A stretch of DNA of 30,809 nucleotides, from contig MNCI01009243.1 in assembly GCA_015680685.1 (NCBI GenBank), positions 5,529 to 36,337 on the forward strand, given 5' to 3'. Every line of letters starts with the position of its first letter. Position 1 is the stretch's first letter. The translations under genes were made by a program, and so were the position numbers. Positions 1-9,283 of the stretch are shown one piece after another. Under the pieces are notes generated by a model. It was not told the DNA's origin and ran no database searches. It saw only the letters and a list, made by a program, of their open reading frames with translations. Source of the stretch: Gnetum montanum. Its lineage: Eukaryota > Streptophyta > Gnetopsida > Gnetales > Gnetaceae.

Positions 1-4
1 AAGT

Positions 5-1560
5 ATGTTAGACATAACTAAGGCTGTTAGGATCCCAACAAGGTACCAAAAGGATAGTAGGATCAAGAGATTAGACATGAACAATATCCCACAATGTGAA
101 GGGGGATACAACGTTGATCCTCAAAATCATCTACAAGCATTTCATGATGCATGTGCCTTACAAAACATAGAAAACGAATGGCAAAAATTAAAGTTGTTTC
201 CACATACACTAATTAAAGAAGCGGAAAGCTGGTATCAGTCCTTAGAACTGGAATGCATTCGTTGGTGGAGTACCATGTTAGAATTGTTCAACGATAAGTA
301 CCAAATGTACTCCCGAGTGTCCAACCTACAAAAATAAATCCAAGGCTGGAAACAAAGAGGACATGAACCCTTGGATGTTGCCATGGGCCGATATTATGCA
401 CTGTTACATCATTGTCCCGGCAATGGTTATTCGTAGAGGAGCAACTATGCCATCTTATAGATGGGCTTAGGCATGAAACGCGAAGAACCCTTGGGACTTA
501 TGCCCAAGGAAGACTACCGAGCTTAAGACCCATCAAGTACAAAGATTATTGGAGCAAGTTGCTAAAGAGGAAGGTGAGTTACGAAAAAGAGAGAGTGTGG
601 AGGAATATAACAGAGATCCTTCCCTCCAAAAGAAGGGAGTGAGATTTTGTGAGGATGAAGAAGAGTCACCACTCAAAGAGATGGTGAATAGGAAAAATTT
701 GCCCCTTCAAAAAATTGCATTGGAAGTATCGGCAAAGATGGACCAAATGTGGGACTCCCTAGATGATAAATTTCAAACCGTTCTCAAAGTAGTAGAGGAG
801 TCTAGAGAGCAAGGTAGTGAATGGGAAAAGAAAAAAAAGAGAGAAGCAGAATATGCACATAACAAGGGTAAGGGCAAAGTTTCCATCATCGAAAAGGTTG
901 TGGATTCGGATATAGAAAATGATAGTGGATACAAGATATGCCAATATGACCATCCTAAGGGATGTTGCCCTGTAATCTCACATCTACAAGAGTCTAGGGT
1001 GTATGCATTCAACCTGCAATTAAACAAAAGGAAAATACCCCGAAGGTTACCTTATCCTCAAGGTAACCCAAGGCAGTTCCACCAACCCTTAACATATTAT
1101 CCAAGTGGAACTCCACCACAACCAATTGAGCAGTATCAACAGTGGCAATACTCATAATCATGGGGAATGCCACCACCATGGCAATAGTATCCTTACTGGC
1201 AACCTGACCCATATGGATATTACGTGCAGCACCAGTCTCTCCACGTGACTCTACTGGTCACGTCACTCCTCAACCTCACTACCAAGCCCATGAGTACTAT
1301 AGGACTCCTTCTCCTAGGGGTGATGTTCCACAGACATACTACCCTTTCAATCTAGCTACACCTCTTCCACCTATATCTCCATTACCACCTGCTCCAGCTA
1401 TGCAAGGTGAACTCTCTACCCAGCCACAGCAACATAACACTACGAGGGCTGTTAACTCTCAATCTACTGTCAGTTCTGACAACTGCATGAAGAAAAGACC
1501 TTTCTTCAGAACCAACAGTCCAATTAAGCCCTTGCAACCACAAGCGGCTAATCCTTTAGA
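5..1560 (+). pseudogene. gag: gag of element 1 (capsid domain, Cys/His motif, P/Q-rich tail), frameshifted
   Basis: Gag forms the virus-like particle in which plant LTR retrotransposons reverse-transcribe. A retrotransposon-gag capsid region is readable at 5-337 (DPQNHLQAFHDAC, KLKLFPHTL, ESWYQSL) and continues in a second frame to about 540 (HLIDGL, TLGTYAQGRLP). A charged, coiled-coil-like stretch follows at 549-900, then a Cys/His motif at 939-983 and a Pro/Gln/Tyr-rich tail (LPYPQGNPRQFHQPLTYY). The aligned segments recur in elements 2 and 3, which fixes the frame. At least three frame changes lie between 330 and 1400, with stops at glutamine positions such as 1155-1157. The N-terminus is outside the window. 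No ordinary CCHC zinc knuckle is seen. Confidence 0.88.
939..983 (+). other. Gag Cys/His motif C-x3-H-x3-C-C-x4-H, copy in element 1
   Basis: The residues read CQYDHPKGCCPVISH, followed by LQES. The spacing differs from the usual retroviral zinc knuckle (C-x2-C-x4-H-x4-C). The same residues and spacing occur in elements 2 and 3. By position in Gag it may take the place of the nucleic-acid-binding knuckle; zinc binding is inference. Confidence 0.6.
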
Positions 1561-2100
1561 TGCCTCATTACCAATCAAAACTTCAGAGCTCCCTTTAGGC
1601 CAAACACCACGCCCAACACATACGATCATGTTAATTCATGTCGTCATCAATTGGATTAATGCTGACCATCTTCCTAGGAAATTTTTTGATCGTGGAAGAC
1701 CTCTTATATATTTAGAAATCACTGGGATTGAACCGTGTAAGGCTCTTTTGGATTTAGGTTCTGGTGTCAACCTAATCTCTCAAGAAATGTACAAAGCCTG
1801 GAACCTGCCTCCACTTAAAAAGAGTAACATTCATTTAGAGTTGGCCGACTAGTCCATCATTATCCCATTAGGGCTAGTGGAGGACATTTTCACCATTGTT
1901 TGTGGGTGGTCGTATCCAGCTGACTTCCTAGCATTCAAGTGAACAACGGTAAGGGGGACTCCCCAATCATAATCGAAAGAGCATGGCTAAGCACAGTTGA
2001 TGCGTGCCTAGGAATCCATGATCTTTCCCTATAAATATCAAAGGAAAATACGTTTGGGAAGGTCGAGAAGAAGAAAGTCCTATGCATCACATATAGTGAC
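1561..2100 (+). pseudogene. Aspartic protease of element 1, broken
   Basis: Retropepsins cut the Gag-Pol polyprotein. The core is PCKALLDLGSGVNLISQEMY at about 1729-1797; the catalytic triad, usually D-S/T-G, reads D-L-G here (Asp 1751-1753, Leu 1754-1756). Element 3 has D-S-G, so one C-to-T change (TCA to TTA) would explain the leucine; Athila proteases can also carry DLG, so loss of activity is not certain. The reading frame ends at TAG 1850-1852, after ELAD. The homologous flap and C-terminal half (GLVEDI, CGWSYPADF, ERAWLSTVDACL) continues past this stop and changes frame near 1940. The same TAG is present in element 3 at 29802-29804. The region is not translatable as it stands. Confidence 0.85.
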
Positions 2101-3477
2101 ACAGGGTGTAATTACGTGCATAAGTCATGGTTCGTGTAACGTTTAACATTGCCTGCATGTAATCAGTGTGCACAAGTGACTAATATACAAAGATGCCTAT
2201 ATGCAGTAGCCACAAGACAAGAAGGCACCCAGTGGTTAACAGCTGATCAAGAGAGTAGTTCAACTATATGCATGGAACTAACTAAGGGTTTGACTTTCGC
2301 TTACATTAATAGCATAGACACATTAGAGCAAGTCCATCGCCAACTTCCAAGTCCTAACATTGAAAATATCAACTGGGGGAAGTTGGAAATCCCTAATAAG
2401 TTTAAGTAGGAGCCCCTTAAGTTAAAACCATTGCCCACTAGTATGGAATACACGTTTCTCAAGAATGGAAAACTGGTAATTATCAACACGAAGCTTACTC
2501 CTCAACAGAAAGAGAGACTGCTGAAGGTAATAAACAAATGGTCGAAAGCCTTTGCTTGGTCACATCCCGAATTAACTAAAATAGATCCTAGGATATGCCA
2601 GCACAAAATTTACACTGACCCCTCCATGAAGCCTCTACAACAACCGTAGAGACGATTGAACCCAAAGCTTAAGCAAGTGGTTAAGGAAGAAATCGAATAG
2701 CTTATAAAAGTTAGGTTCATATACCCCATTGCTAATAGTGAATGGGTTAGTCCCTTAGATATTATGCCTAAAAAGGGAGGTAAATGGAGGGTGTGCATAG
2801 ACTTTAGGCTATTGAATATGGCAACATTCAAAGACCACTTTCCATTGCCATTCGTAGACCAAGTCTTAGACACCATTTCAGGGCATCGCTACTATAGTTT
2901 TCTGGATGGGTACAATGGGTGCAACCAAATACAAATAGCCCCAGAAGACTAAGCCAAGACTACGTTCACCAATCCTTGAGAAACATTTTCATACAAACAG
3001 ATGCCATTTAGCTTGTGTAATGCCCCTACAGCATTTCAACGATTAGTTCTAAGCATATTGTAGCAGTAGATAGGAAATGGGGTGGAAGTATTCATGGATG
3101 ACTTCTTCACTTACGAAGCAAACTTTAATCAAGCCTTGGATTGGTTAGAGCAAGTACTAAAGCGATGTGTAGAAACCAATTTAAGGCTCAACTGGCAAAA
3201 ATGCCATTTAATGGTCCAAGAAGGAGTAGTATTAGGGCATAAGATCTCACAAACAGAGATAGAGGTAGACCTTGAAAACATCAGAGTTATCCAAGGAATT
3301 ACTCAGCAACCTGAAACTGTAAAAGATATTCAATCATTCCTTGGACATACTAGCTACTACAGACGCTTTATTGAGAACTTTTCTAAGATTGAAAAACCAT
3401 TGGTTGAACTAACGAAAAAGGACGTACCTTTCGAATGGACTAGGGAATGCAAACTAGCTTTCCAAACTTTAAAATAG
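2101..3477 (+). pseudogene. Reverse transcriptase of element 1, stops but one frame
   Basis: RNA-dependent DNA polymerase that copies the element RNA. From 2149 to beyond 3477 the protein can be followed in one frame through several stops. Landmarks in order: a connector (SHPELTKIDPRICQHKIY), EWVSPLDIMPKKGGKWRVC from about 2740, IDFRLLN, FSFLDGYNG-type palm residues (YYSFLDGYNGCNQI), QMPFSLCNAPTAFQR from about 2998, and the catalytic FMDD at 3091-3102. The thumb follows (RCVETNLRLNWQKCH, VVLGHKIS, SFLGHTSYYRRFI). The catalytic Asp pair is kept. Stops at 2407, 2647, 2698, 2950, 3061, 3067 and 3475, plus TGA in NP*ETF, mostly replace Gln or Trp. It joins RNase H without a break in frame. Confidence 0.94.
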
Positions 3478-4000
3478 AAGCTCATAGAAACAAACATTAT
3501 ACAAGGTCTTGAATGGTCTAGACCATTCCACATAATGACTAATGCATCCAACTATGCTTTAGGAGCCGTACTTACATAGTTTGATGACCAAAAATGTTCT
3601 TATTACATCCACTGTGCAAGTAGAAGTATTGCTAGTGCACAACTCAACTACACTACAACAAAGAAAGAATTAATGGATGTAGTGTTTGCACTAGAAAAAT
3701 TTAGGCACTATGTCTTGGGCTATAAGGTATTTGTGCACATGGATCATAGTGCAATAAGGTTCCTAATGAATAAACCAACGGTGAGCCCTCACATCATATG
3801 ATGGCTCGTAATCTTACAAGAGTTCGATCTTACAATGATTGATCGAAAAGGCACCAAGAATATAGTTGCTGATCATTTATCTCAGTTGCGATGGGACAAC
3901 AAAGAGGATGAGTATTCAATTTCTGATCATTTCCTTGATGAACTCCTCTTTTCAGATGTAGTAACTAACCAATCGACCATGGAAGCAAACTGGTATAGTA
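3478..4000 (+). pseudogene. RNase H domain of element 1
   Basis: RNase H removes the RNA template during cDNA synthesis. In the same frame as RT, the motif normally read as DAS-Y-GAVL appears as TNASNYALGAVL: the first catalytic Asp is Asn (AAT 3541-3543), while element 2 keeps Asp at this position. The later acidic residues are visible in TTKKELMDVVFALEKFRHY (about 3658) and HMDHSAIRFL (about 3737), and the domain ends in the ADHLS motif near 3868. Stops lie at 3577-3579 (after VLT) and in HII*WLVI near 3800. A tether of weak conservation to about 4065 leads to integrase. The D-to-N change and the stops make this copy inactive. Confidence 0.9.
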
Positions 4001-5250
4001 GTATTCTCACCTATCTCCTTACACAACAAACACCACAAGAGTTAGATGCTAAAAAGAAACAATAGTTCCTTCACCGAGCTAAGTATTTTATGGAGATCAA
4101 TGGGCAACTTTATAAAGTATGCCTCGATGGTGCATTCTCGATATAAATCAACTACGAGTTCTTCAAGATGCTCATGAGGGTTCTTGTGGGGGTCATTATG
4201 CCGAGAGATGAACAACCCTTAAAATCTTTCTTGTAGGATATTATTGGCCTACATTGTTTCGGGATGCCCATCATTTCATCCAATCTTGTGAGCATTGTCA
4301 ACGTGATGAGGGAATGACTGCTAGAATGGAGGATCTACAACAATGGATTCAGCCTTTAGAACCCTTCGACATATGGGAAATTGATTTTATGGGGTCCATT
4401 ACACCAATGTCCAATGGGAAAGCTTACATCATTGTTGCTATTAACTACTTTACAACATGGGCAGAAGCAGCTTCTGTTAAGGATTGTACATCATCTACAG
4501 CTGCATGATTTGTTCAACAACAAATCGTAAATAGGTTTGGTGTGCCTCATGCACTTATTTTTGACAATGGCACACATTTTATAGGTGTAACTTTTCGAAA
4601 GCTGATGCAACACTTAGGGGTTGAACACAAATTGACCACACCATACCACCCTTAAGCAAATGGTCAAGCCGAGGTCACCAATAGGGAGATTACAAAGATA
4701 TTAACAAGAACTATTAGCAAGTATAGGCGAGATTGGAACACCAAATTGAATGATGCTCTTTGGGCATACTGTTCCACATGGAAACTCCCTATAGGCTACT
4801 CTTCCTATGAGTTAGTGTATGGTAAATTACCAACACTTCCTATTCAGGCTAAACTCCATACACTATCTATGGCTTGTGATCTCAACCTTGACCTTGATCT
4901 AGCATAAAAAGAATGATTAATGATCCTTAACTTACTAGATGAGAACCGATTAGCCGCCCTATTATCTAATGAATTGCACAAAGCCTTCAATAAACAACAT
5001 CATGACCTGAAAATTAGGAAAGTTAAATATCAACCAGGAGATAAGGTTCTGTACTAGAATCCCACACACATGCCACAACGCACTAAATTTCAAATGCTAT
5101 GGGAAGGACCTTATATTATTTATGCAACTTATCCTTCAAGGGCCATGATGATTTACAAACCTGAGAGCCCAGATAAGAAATTTTTGATCAACATCCAATA
5201 AACCAAACCTTTCCATGAGCTTAGAATAGTCAGTACTAATACTACCTCTG
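4001..5250 (+). pseudogene. Integrase of element 1, catalytic triad intact
   Basis: Integrase inserts the cDNA into host DNA. After a frame change near 4100-4140 the protein can be followed in one frame to about 5250. The zinc finger is H-x6-H (4173, 4194) with C-x2-C (4287, 4296; SCEHCQ). The catalytic core has Asp 4383 (WEIDFMG), Asp 4563 (IFDNGTHF) and Glu 4671 (GQAEVTN); Asp and Glu are separated by 35 residues, the classic D-35-E. A GPY motif follows (LWEGPYII, about 5094-5117). I see no chromodomain after it. Stops at 4506 (TGA), 4653, 4903, 4912 (TGA), 5055 and 5198 mostly fall at Gln or Arg positions. Confidence 0.94.
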
Positions 5251-7203
5251 TTGGTGGACAACCCTGCTCGTTATTTCGAATCTCCTCCTTCCAACTCAGT
5301 CATGGGGAAGATGGCCACCAATGCTAACCATTCTAAGCCCTCAGCTCTTTTTATATTTTTTTTGTTTCACACCTTTTTGTTTTGCACATTTTTCAAATTT
5401 ACTTATTTTTATTTTTTTTACACCATTATTCACAATTTTTCTCTTTCTTTGTTTGATTTACTTTCATTTGCCATACAATAAGTGCTCATGATGGTGGATT
5501 GTATCATAATAATGTTGATTGCTAATGTTTGGTTTTTACCTTTGATTCTCAATGTCGATATTAAGATATGGTTCTTCTAATAAAACAGGCAATGAGTCCT
5601 CACCATCCATTCCTTTGTTCAACTCTATGGTCTCCCTTGGTTTTGGAACTGTACTGTCCCTTTTTCTAAATAAACTTATTAATGAATTGGTGGCTTGGTA
5701 TTCATCAAACCGAGGAAGGACTCAATGGATGAAAAGGGTGTGACTTCAAGGGGCTTCAATGCACGTGTGCTGCCTATTCTTTTGGGTGCTTGGATGTTTT
5801 TCATGGGTTTTCCACCATTCTACCATTGATCAAATATTAGGAAGCTAAGTGAATAAAAATAAGTCTTTGCATGGTGTGGTTCTCACACGAAAAACCACAA
5901 AAAAAAAGAGAAGAAGTGAGAATTCAAAGCATACCCCATAGACATAATAAAGAAATCTAGGCTATCGGCACTGGTTATGGCACTAGAAAGATATGTCACC
6001 CATGCCTGAAGGTTCCCTCTAATTAAGGCCCTTTCTTGCTTCCTTCTTCTCCCTTTCGCTCTCCTTGGAATGGTGGTGACTCTTTAGGGAAGCATTCTTG
6101 TTGCTTCAAGGGGATGGTTTGGCCAAGTCTATTGATGTGAGGTCACTGAATGTGGTTGGTTTGAGTCCAGATTTGGAATGAATTCTACTCAGTCACCTTA
6201 ACCATAAAATACACAAGGGACTTTACACAACCTTGCTCTTGGGATTCCATTCCATTTTCTACTCTCCATCTTTCTTCCACCTCATTGCTGATTTTATGAT
6301 TAGTCTATATTTTGGTTGATGCATTGTTATTCTTTAGTAAATTCTCGTGGGTCAGTCTTTAACCATTGTTTCCATATGTCATTCATAGAGCCTATGGACT
6401 CTTTGGTTTGTGGGTTTGGGCATAAAGGGCATGAGCCTACTTTGGGAAGGATCCACCGACATTCCTTTATGGTGCAATTGTTAAATTCTTCTCCTTAAAC
6501 ATTTCTTGCAATCAACAATTTCTCATTTCATCCCCATCCATGACATCCATTTTATTGGCATCATCATTGTTATTTTTCCCATTTTTCTTATTCCCTATAC
6601 TTTTCCATCCTATTGCTACCATAGGTTCGCTCTTAGTCGTGGGGGCCCTGTCACAAATTTTTCCATTCTACTACTTGTATCACCCCTACACCTTGGGTAG
6701 TTATCTGTGATAAACCTCTAACCAAGTTTCTGCCATAACCACAACCCAGCCAATGCACTTTATATCGAGGTAAGGTATCAACTGCATTATGGTTTACTTA
6801 TCTTTGCTCATTCATGATTGTGTTGTGTGTGTAGATGGAAATTATATGAACTATGGACTGGGATAGGAAGAAGCACTCGGGATGGACTGGAGCTAGAGCG
6901 TTTACATTGGGAACAAGTTTGGTCACATGGCTATGGATAAATAATTGAAGGTGCAATAGTGACGTCGGTAGCAATGCACCTCATTTTCTTTGCTCTCTCT
7001 TCAAGTTGTCGAATGAGGGTTTGGATGTCATCTATGTACAGTGTTCATCACAAAGGGCATGAACAACAATGTTGTAATATGTTTGTTGATCTGTTCACCA
7101 GGCACTTTGAGTCTATTATTCCTTGTTGCTGTCAGTTCTCATTCAGTCCATAATCCCATACCTTCCCAATATTTTGTAAGGAACAAGAGGACGAGTTTTC
7201 ATT
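5251..7203 (+). other. Post-pol region of element 1, mostly non-coding
   Basis: About 2 kb between integrase and the polypurine tract, as is common in Athila-type elements, some of which carry an env-like frame here. The first part is T-rich (5340-5460) and its translation is only low-complexity Phe/Leu. A small open frame lies at 5552-5743 (see its own entry). The region around 5870-5930 has a GTGTGGTTCTCACACGAAAAACCACA inverted arrangement and an A-run. Segments such as 6410-6470 (GGGCATGAGCCTACTTTGGG) recur in elements 2 and 3, so the region is a true family component. No env-like protein with a convincing signal peptide or transmembrane helix is recognised. Confidence 0.7.
5552..5743 (+). 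other. Small open frame in the post-pol region, function unknown
   Basis: A 63-codon frame beginning MSILRYGSSNKTGNESS and ending RTQWMKRV. Element 3 has a collinear frame of the same length at 28773-28964 (MLMFGFYHYVPMLILRYVSF...), with matching blocks ILRY, GNE, NKLINEL/NKNLNEL and GRTQ/GRTH. The matching frames could be a small protein or an exon, or simply shared nucleotide ancestry with few indels. Element 2 has only a decayed version near 25340. No family is recognised. Confidence 0.3.
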
Positions 7204-7217
7204 TAGTCGTGGGGGTA
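7204..7217 (+). promoter_or_regulatory. Polypurine tract of element 1
   Basis: The bases GTGGGGGTA end directly at the LTR start (7218). The same short purine tract, preceded by TTTTCATT, borders the LTR of element 3 at 27274-27290 on the other strand. It is the expected plus-strand DNA primer site. Confidence 0.75.
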
Positions 7218-7228
7218 TGATGAGTCAT

Positions 7229-7308
7229 GATATCACATCTGCGATATCATGTACGCGATATCGGAGCCTTCCACGTGATATTGCGGCCTACCTTATTGAC
7301 TATAAATA
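7229..7308 (+). promoter_or_regulatory. LTR promoter: GATATC array and TATA box
   Basis: GATATC starts at 7229, 7243 and 7257 (14 bp apart) and GATATT at 7277. A TATAAATA box follows at 7301-7308. The same layout occurs in the LTRs at 17169 and, reduced, at 18031. These are probably binding sites in U3; the binding protein is unknown. Confidence 0.6.
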
Positions 7309-7476
7309 AGAGGCGAGCGCACTTGGTTTGGATAGTTAGTCTTAGTCTCTCACCCAAACTCTTGACTTTTTTCCCTTTCCAAAGATAGAATTATTTCTGA
7401 GCGTCCATAGTAGGAGTCATAAAGTGAACGGATCTTTCTTTGAGCATTGTGTACTTGAGCACACCTTGTGCACGAC

Positions 7477-7482
7477 AATAAA
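7477..7482 (+). terminator. Poly(A) signal in the element 1 LTR
   Basis: AATAAA lies just after a short hairpin-like GCACACCTTGTGC (7459-7471) and about 170 bp after the TATA box. The hairpin and signal also appear in the LTR at 18031 (signal 18276-18281). Confidence 0.5.
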
Positions 7483-7783
7483 GACGAACTTTGTGATAAG
7501 CCTTGTAGCATTCAGAATAGATTAATTAATGTTAATTACTATTACTTAATGCTTTTTCTTAGTTAATTAATGTTCTCTCTCTCACCCTACAACTCTCATA
7601 AGTAAGCACACTCAGTACGATCACTTCGAGCATGCATGTAATGCTTGGTAACCCAGTAAAAATTAGCGTTTGGTAATCCCAGTAGTGTTGCATTGGTTCA
7701 GGATGTGTACAGCAAGTGAGAACGAATGCTGGTGTTAGGACTAGTTAAAGCATAATTGAGTAGTTAAATCAAAATTAGTTACT

Positions 7784-7892
7784 CCATACAATCGTGTCAT
7801 ACAAGTAAGCACTGGGACACAAAAACATAGAAACTATAAAAATCATGTACCTCAAGTTTACTTAACCATACAATCGTGTCATACAAGTAAGC
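7784..7892 (+). repeat. 27-bp direct duplication inside LTR 1
   Basis: The 27 bases starting CCATACAATCGTGTCATACA occur identically at 7784-7810 and 7866-7892. In the LTRs at 18031 and 26488 only the second position carries this sequence; at the first position they have a block containing CTTTAGCATA/TATTAGCATA. The first copy is therefore a local replacement in this LTR. Confidence 0.85.
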
Positions 7893-8028
7893 TTGGGAAG
7901 ATAATGATTGATCAACCCATCCTTGTTCCACAAAGGTGTGTAAGCTCTTAGTCATTGGAATTCGATCGGATCGTGCATGTATGCTCGTATTCATATGGTT
8001 GAGCATAGGGATACCTCGTCGCTCATCA

Positions 8029-8260
8029 CTTGGTATGATTAGTAATGAACACTTGGTAACCTAGTAACATTAGCAAGAGTTCAAGATGTGTATAACAAGT
8101 TAGGATTAGATGCTCATTACATGGGCTATATTGGATTTACTTTTAATGCTTAGGTTAATTTAGATGAAATTTTAATAATTTAATAATATTCTAGGTACAA
8201 TTCCACAACATTAATCATACACCTCAATTACACTTAACCATATGTACTAAGAGTCATATA
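8029..8260 (+). repeat. Diverged LTR remnant, the target of element 1
   Basis: Directly after LTR 1 the sequence repeats the LTR 3' half in decayed form: AACACTTGGTAACCTAGTAA (8047) against GCTTGGTAACCCAGTAA in LTR 1, GTTCAAGATGTGTATAACAAG (8079) against GTTCAGGATGTGTACAGCAAG, and AATCATACACCTCAA...CTTAACCATA (8213) against AATCATGTACCTCAAG...CTTAACCATA. Element 1 appears to have inserted in an older LTR of a related family. Confidence 0.6.
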
Positions 8261-8276
8261 GGTGTAATTGAACAAT

Positions 8277-8440
8277 GAGGTATTAGTCTAGTGTTAAAGA
8301 CTCCCGATTTGAAAGCTTCAAGTCATTGATTCAATTCTAGTAGGCAATGCTAAGTTGTATATCCATGTATCTTGAGATATAACTATATTATAATTATTTT
8401 GGAGTTCCAACACAACACCCACGCCCCCCCACAACAACTC
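8277..8440 (+). mobile_element. tRNA-derived SINE-like repeat, copy 1
   Basis: It begins GAGGTATTAGTCTAGTG and resembles a tRNA 5' half. A degenerate A box (TAGTCTAGTG, 8284-8293) and B box (GATTCAATTCT, 8328-8338) for RNA polymerase III are spaced as in tRNA-derived SINEs. The copy at 12681 matches through GACTC..GATTTG, TTCTAGTAGG and the tail block ATATTATAATTATTT. Possible target duplications are GGTGTAATTGAAC (8261) and GGTATGATTGAAA (8441), imperfect. It lies in the old LTR remnant. Confidence 0.55.
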
Positions 8441-8847
8441 AGGTATGATTGAAAAGATAGTGACCTACAATCACGTTTACCTGTCTAGGTACCATGCAAC
8501 ACTAGTTCATGGAAAAACATCAATCATGCACATGAACACTTACGGTATATAGTGTACACATTATTTTTTAGAGATTTATTTATGACAAATGAAGACAAAA
8601 TTAAAACTCAAGACTAGTAATTAATGTTTTCCCTTAAAATTAAATTTTGAGAATATTACAGTTATCATCATCATGAAAGCCATGTTATTAGGATCTATCC
8701 TATTCTCAATAAAAAAGTTGTATGTAAGGTCTTCTCAATCACTCATCAAATCCTATGAAATTAATGTTTTTCATGCCTAATATGTTCTTAATCATTTTTG
8801 TTTATTGAATTTGCTAATTATAGAATGGTTGAGAAATTCTTAATCTT

Positions 8848-9003
8848 AAAGGTTTTATGGAAGGAAAAGTAGATTTTGATCCATATTCTTGTAATTATTC
8901 TAAAACATTGTATTTGATTGATTTAGAAAATTTTCCTCTTCTTCTTCAAACTGCTAAAAGTGAAATTGTTGGCAACATTCGTATAATCCTCAAAACAAAG
9001 TAA
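8848..9003 (+). pseudogene. Peptide frame in tandem unit 1, possible LINE ORF1 fragment
   Basis: The frame GFMEGKVDFDPYSCNYSK...LENFPLLLQTAKSEIVG...ILKTK ends at TAA 9001-9003. It matches the unit-2 frame (9284-9490) closely, except for a deletion upstream that removes FYGFIAW-like residues and shifts the start. Similarity to the DUF4283-type RNA-binding domain of plant L1 ORF1 proteins is my reading of the LENFPLLL...IGKVG pattern and is uncertain. Confidence 0.35.
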
Positions 9004-9283
9004 AAAATATTACTATATGGTGTACAATGCACACATTATTTATAGAGATTTATTTATGACAAAGGAAGAAAAAATTAAAACTCAAGACTAGTACTTATTG
9101 CTTTCACGTAAAATTAATTTTTGATAATATTACAATTATTATCATCATGAAAGCCATGTTATTAGGATCTATCCTACTCTCAATAAAAAAGTTGGATGTA
9201 AGGTCTACTCAGTCACTCATCAAATACCATGAAATTAATGTTTTGCATGCCTACTATCATCTTAATCATTTTTATTTATCAAA

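Larger units (their letters stand above)
1..8028 (+). mobile_element. Element 1: Athila-like Ty3/gypsy retrotransposon, 5' part outside the window
   Basis: Order is gag, protease, reverse transcriptase, RNase H, integrase, long post-pol region, polypurine tract and 3' LTR. Integrase after RT is the Ty3/gypsy order. The FMDD motif, the absence of a chromodomain after integrase and the 2-kb post-pol region point to the Athila/Tat side of the family rather than to chromoviruses; the exact lineage is inference. The coding part carries about 25 stops but only about six frame changes, so it is dead, though less decayed than element 2. The 5' LTR, PBS and start of gag lie before base 1. It is inserted in an older LTR (8029-8260). 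The 5 bases after the LTR are CTTGG, the expected target duplication, but the other copy is not in view. Confidence 0.93.
7218..8028 (+). repeat. 3' LTR of element 1 (811 bp)
   Basis: It begins TGATGAG and ends CTCATCA, a 7-bp inverted terminal repeat with TG...CA ends. It aligns along its length with 18031-18828 and, reversed, with 26488-27273. Recognisable parts are a GATATC array and TATA box (7229-7308), the AATAAA signal (7477-7482), a conserved core around GCTTGGTAACCCAGTAA (near 7645), and the AAATCATGTACCTCAAG block near 7840. It contains a 27-bp direct duplication that the other LTRs lack. Confidence 0.95.

Noticed and set aside
2407-5200. TAA and TAG read as glutamine (variant genetic code)
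   Set aside because: Many stops sit at Gln positions, which would fit, but there are also TGA codons at Trp and Arg positions in the gypsy elements and the LINE, TARs at non-Gln positions in element 2, several frameshifts, and the families present are those of land plants with the standard code. C-to-T decay explains the pattern more simply.
5251-5481. Membrane protein (Phe/Leu-rich frame)
   Set aside because: The first part is the tail of the integrase frame and the hydrophobic part is a translation of a T-rich tract; element 3 shows slippage repeats here instead of a conserved protein. The same applies to 25015-25269 in element 2.
8412-8435. C-run and CA-rich stretch as a regulatory signal
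   Set aside because: A short low-complexity run next to SINE-like copy 1 without a conserved counterpart in copy 2.
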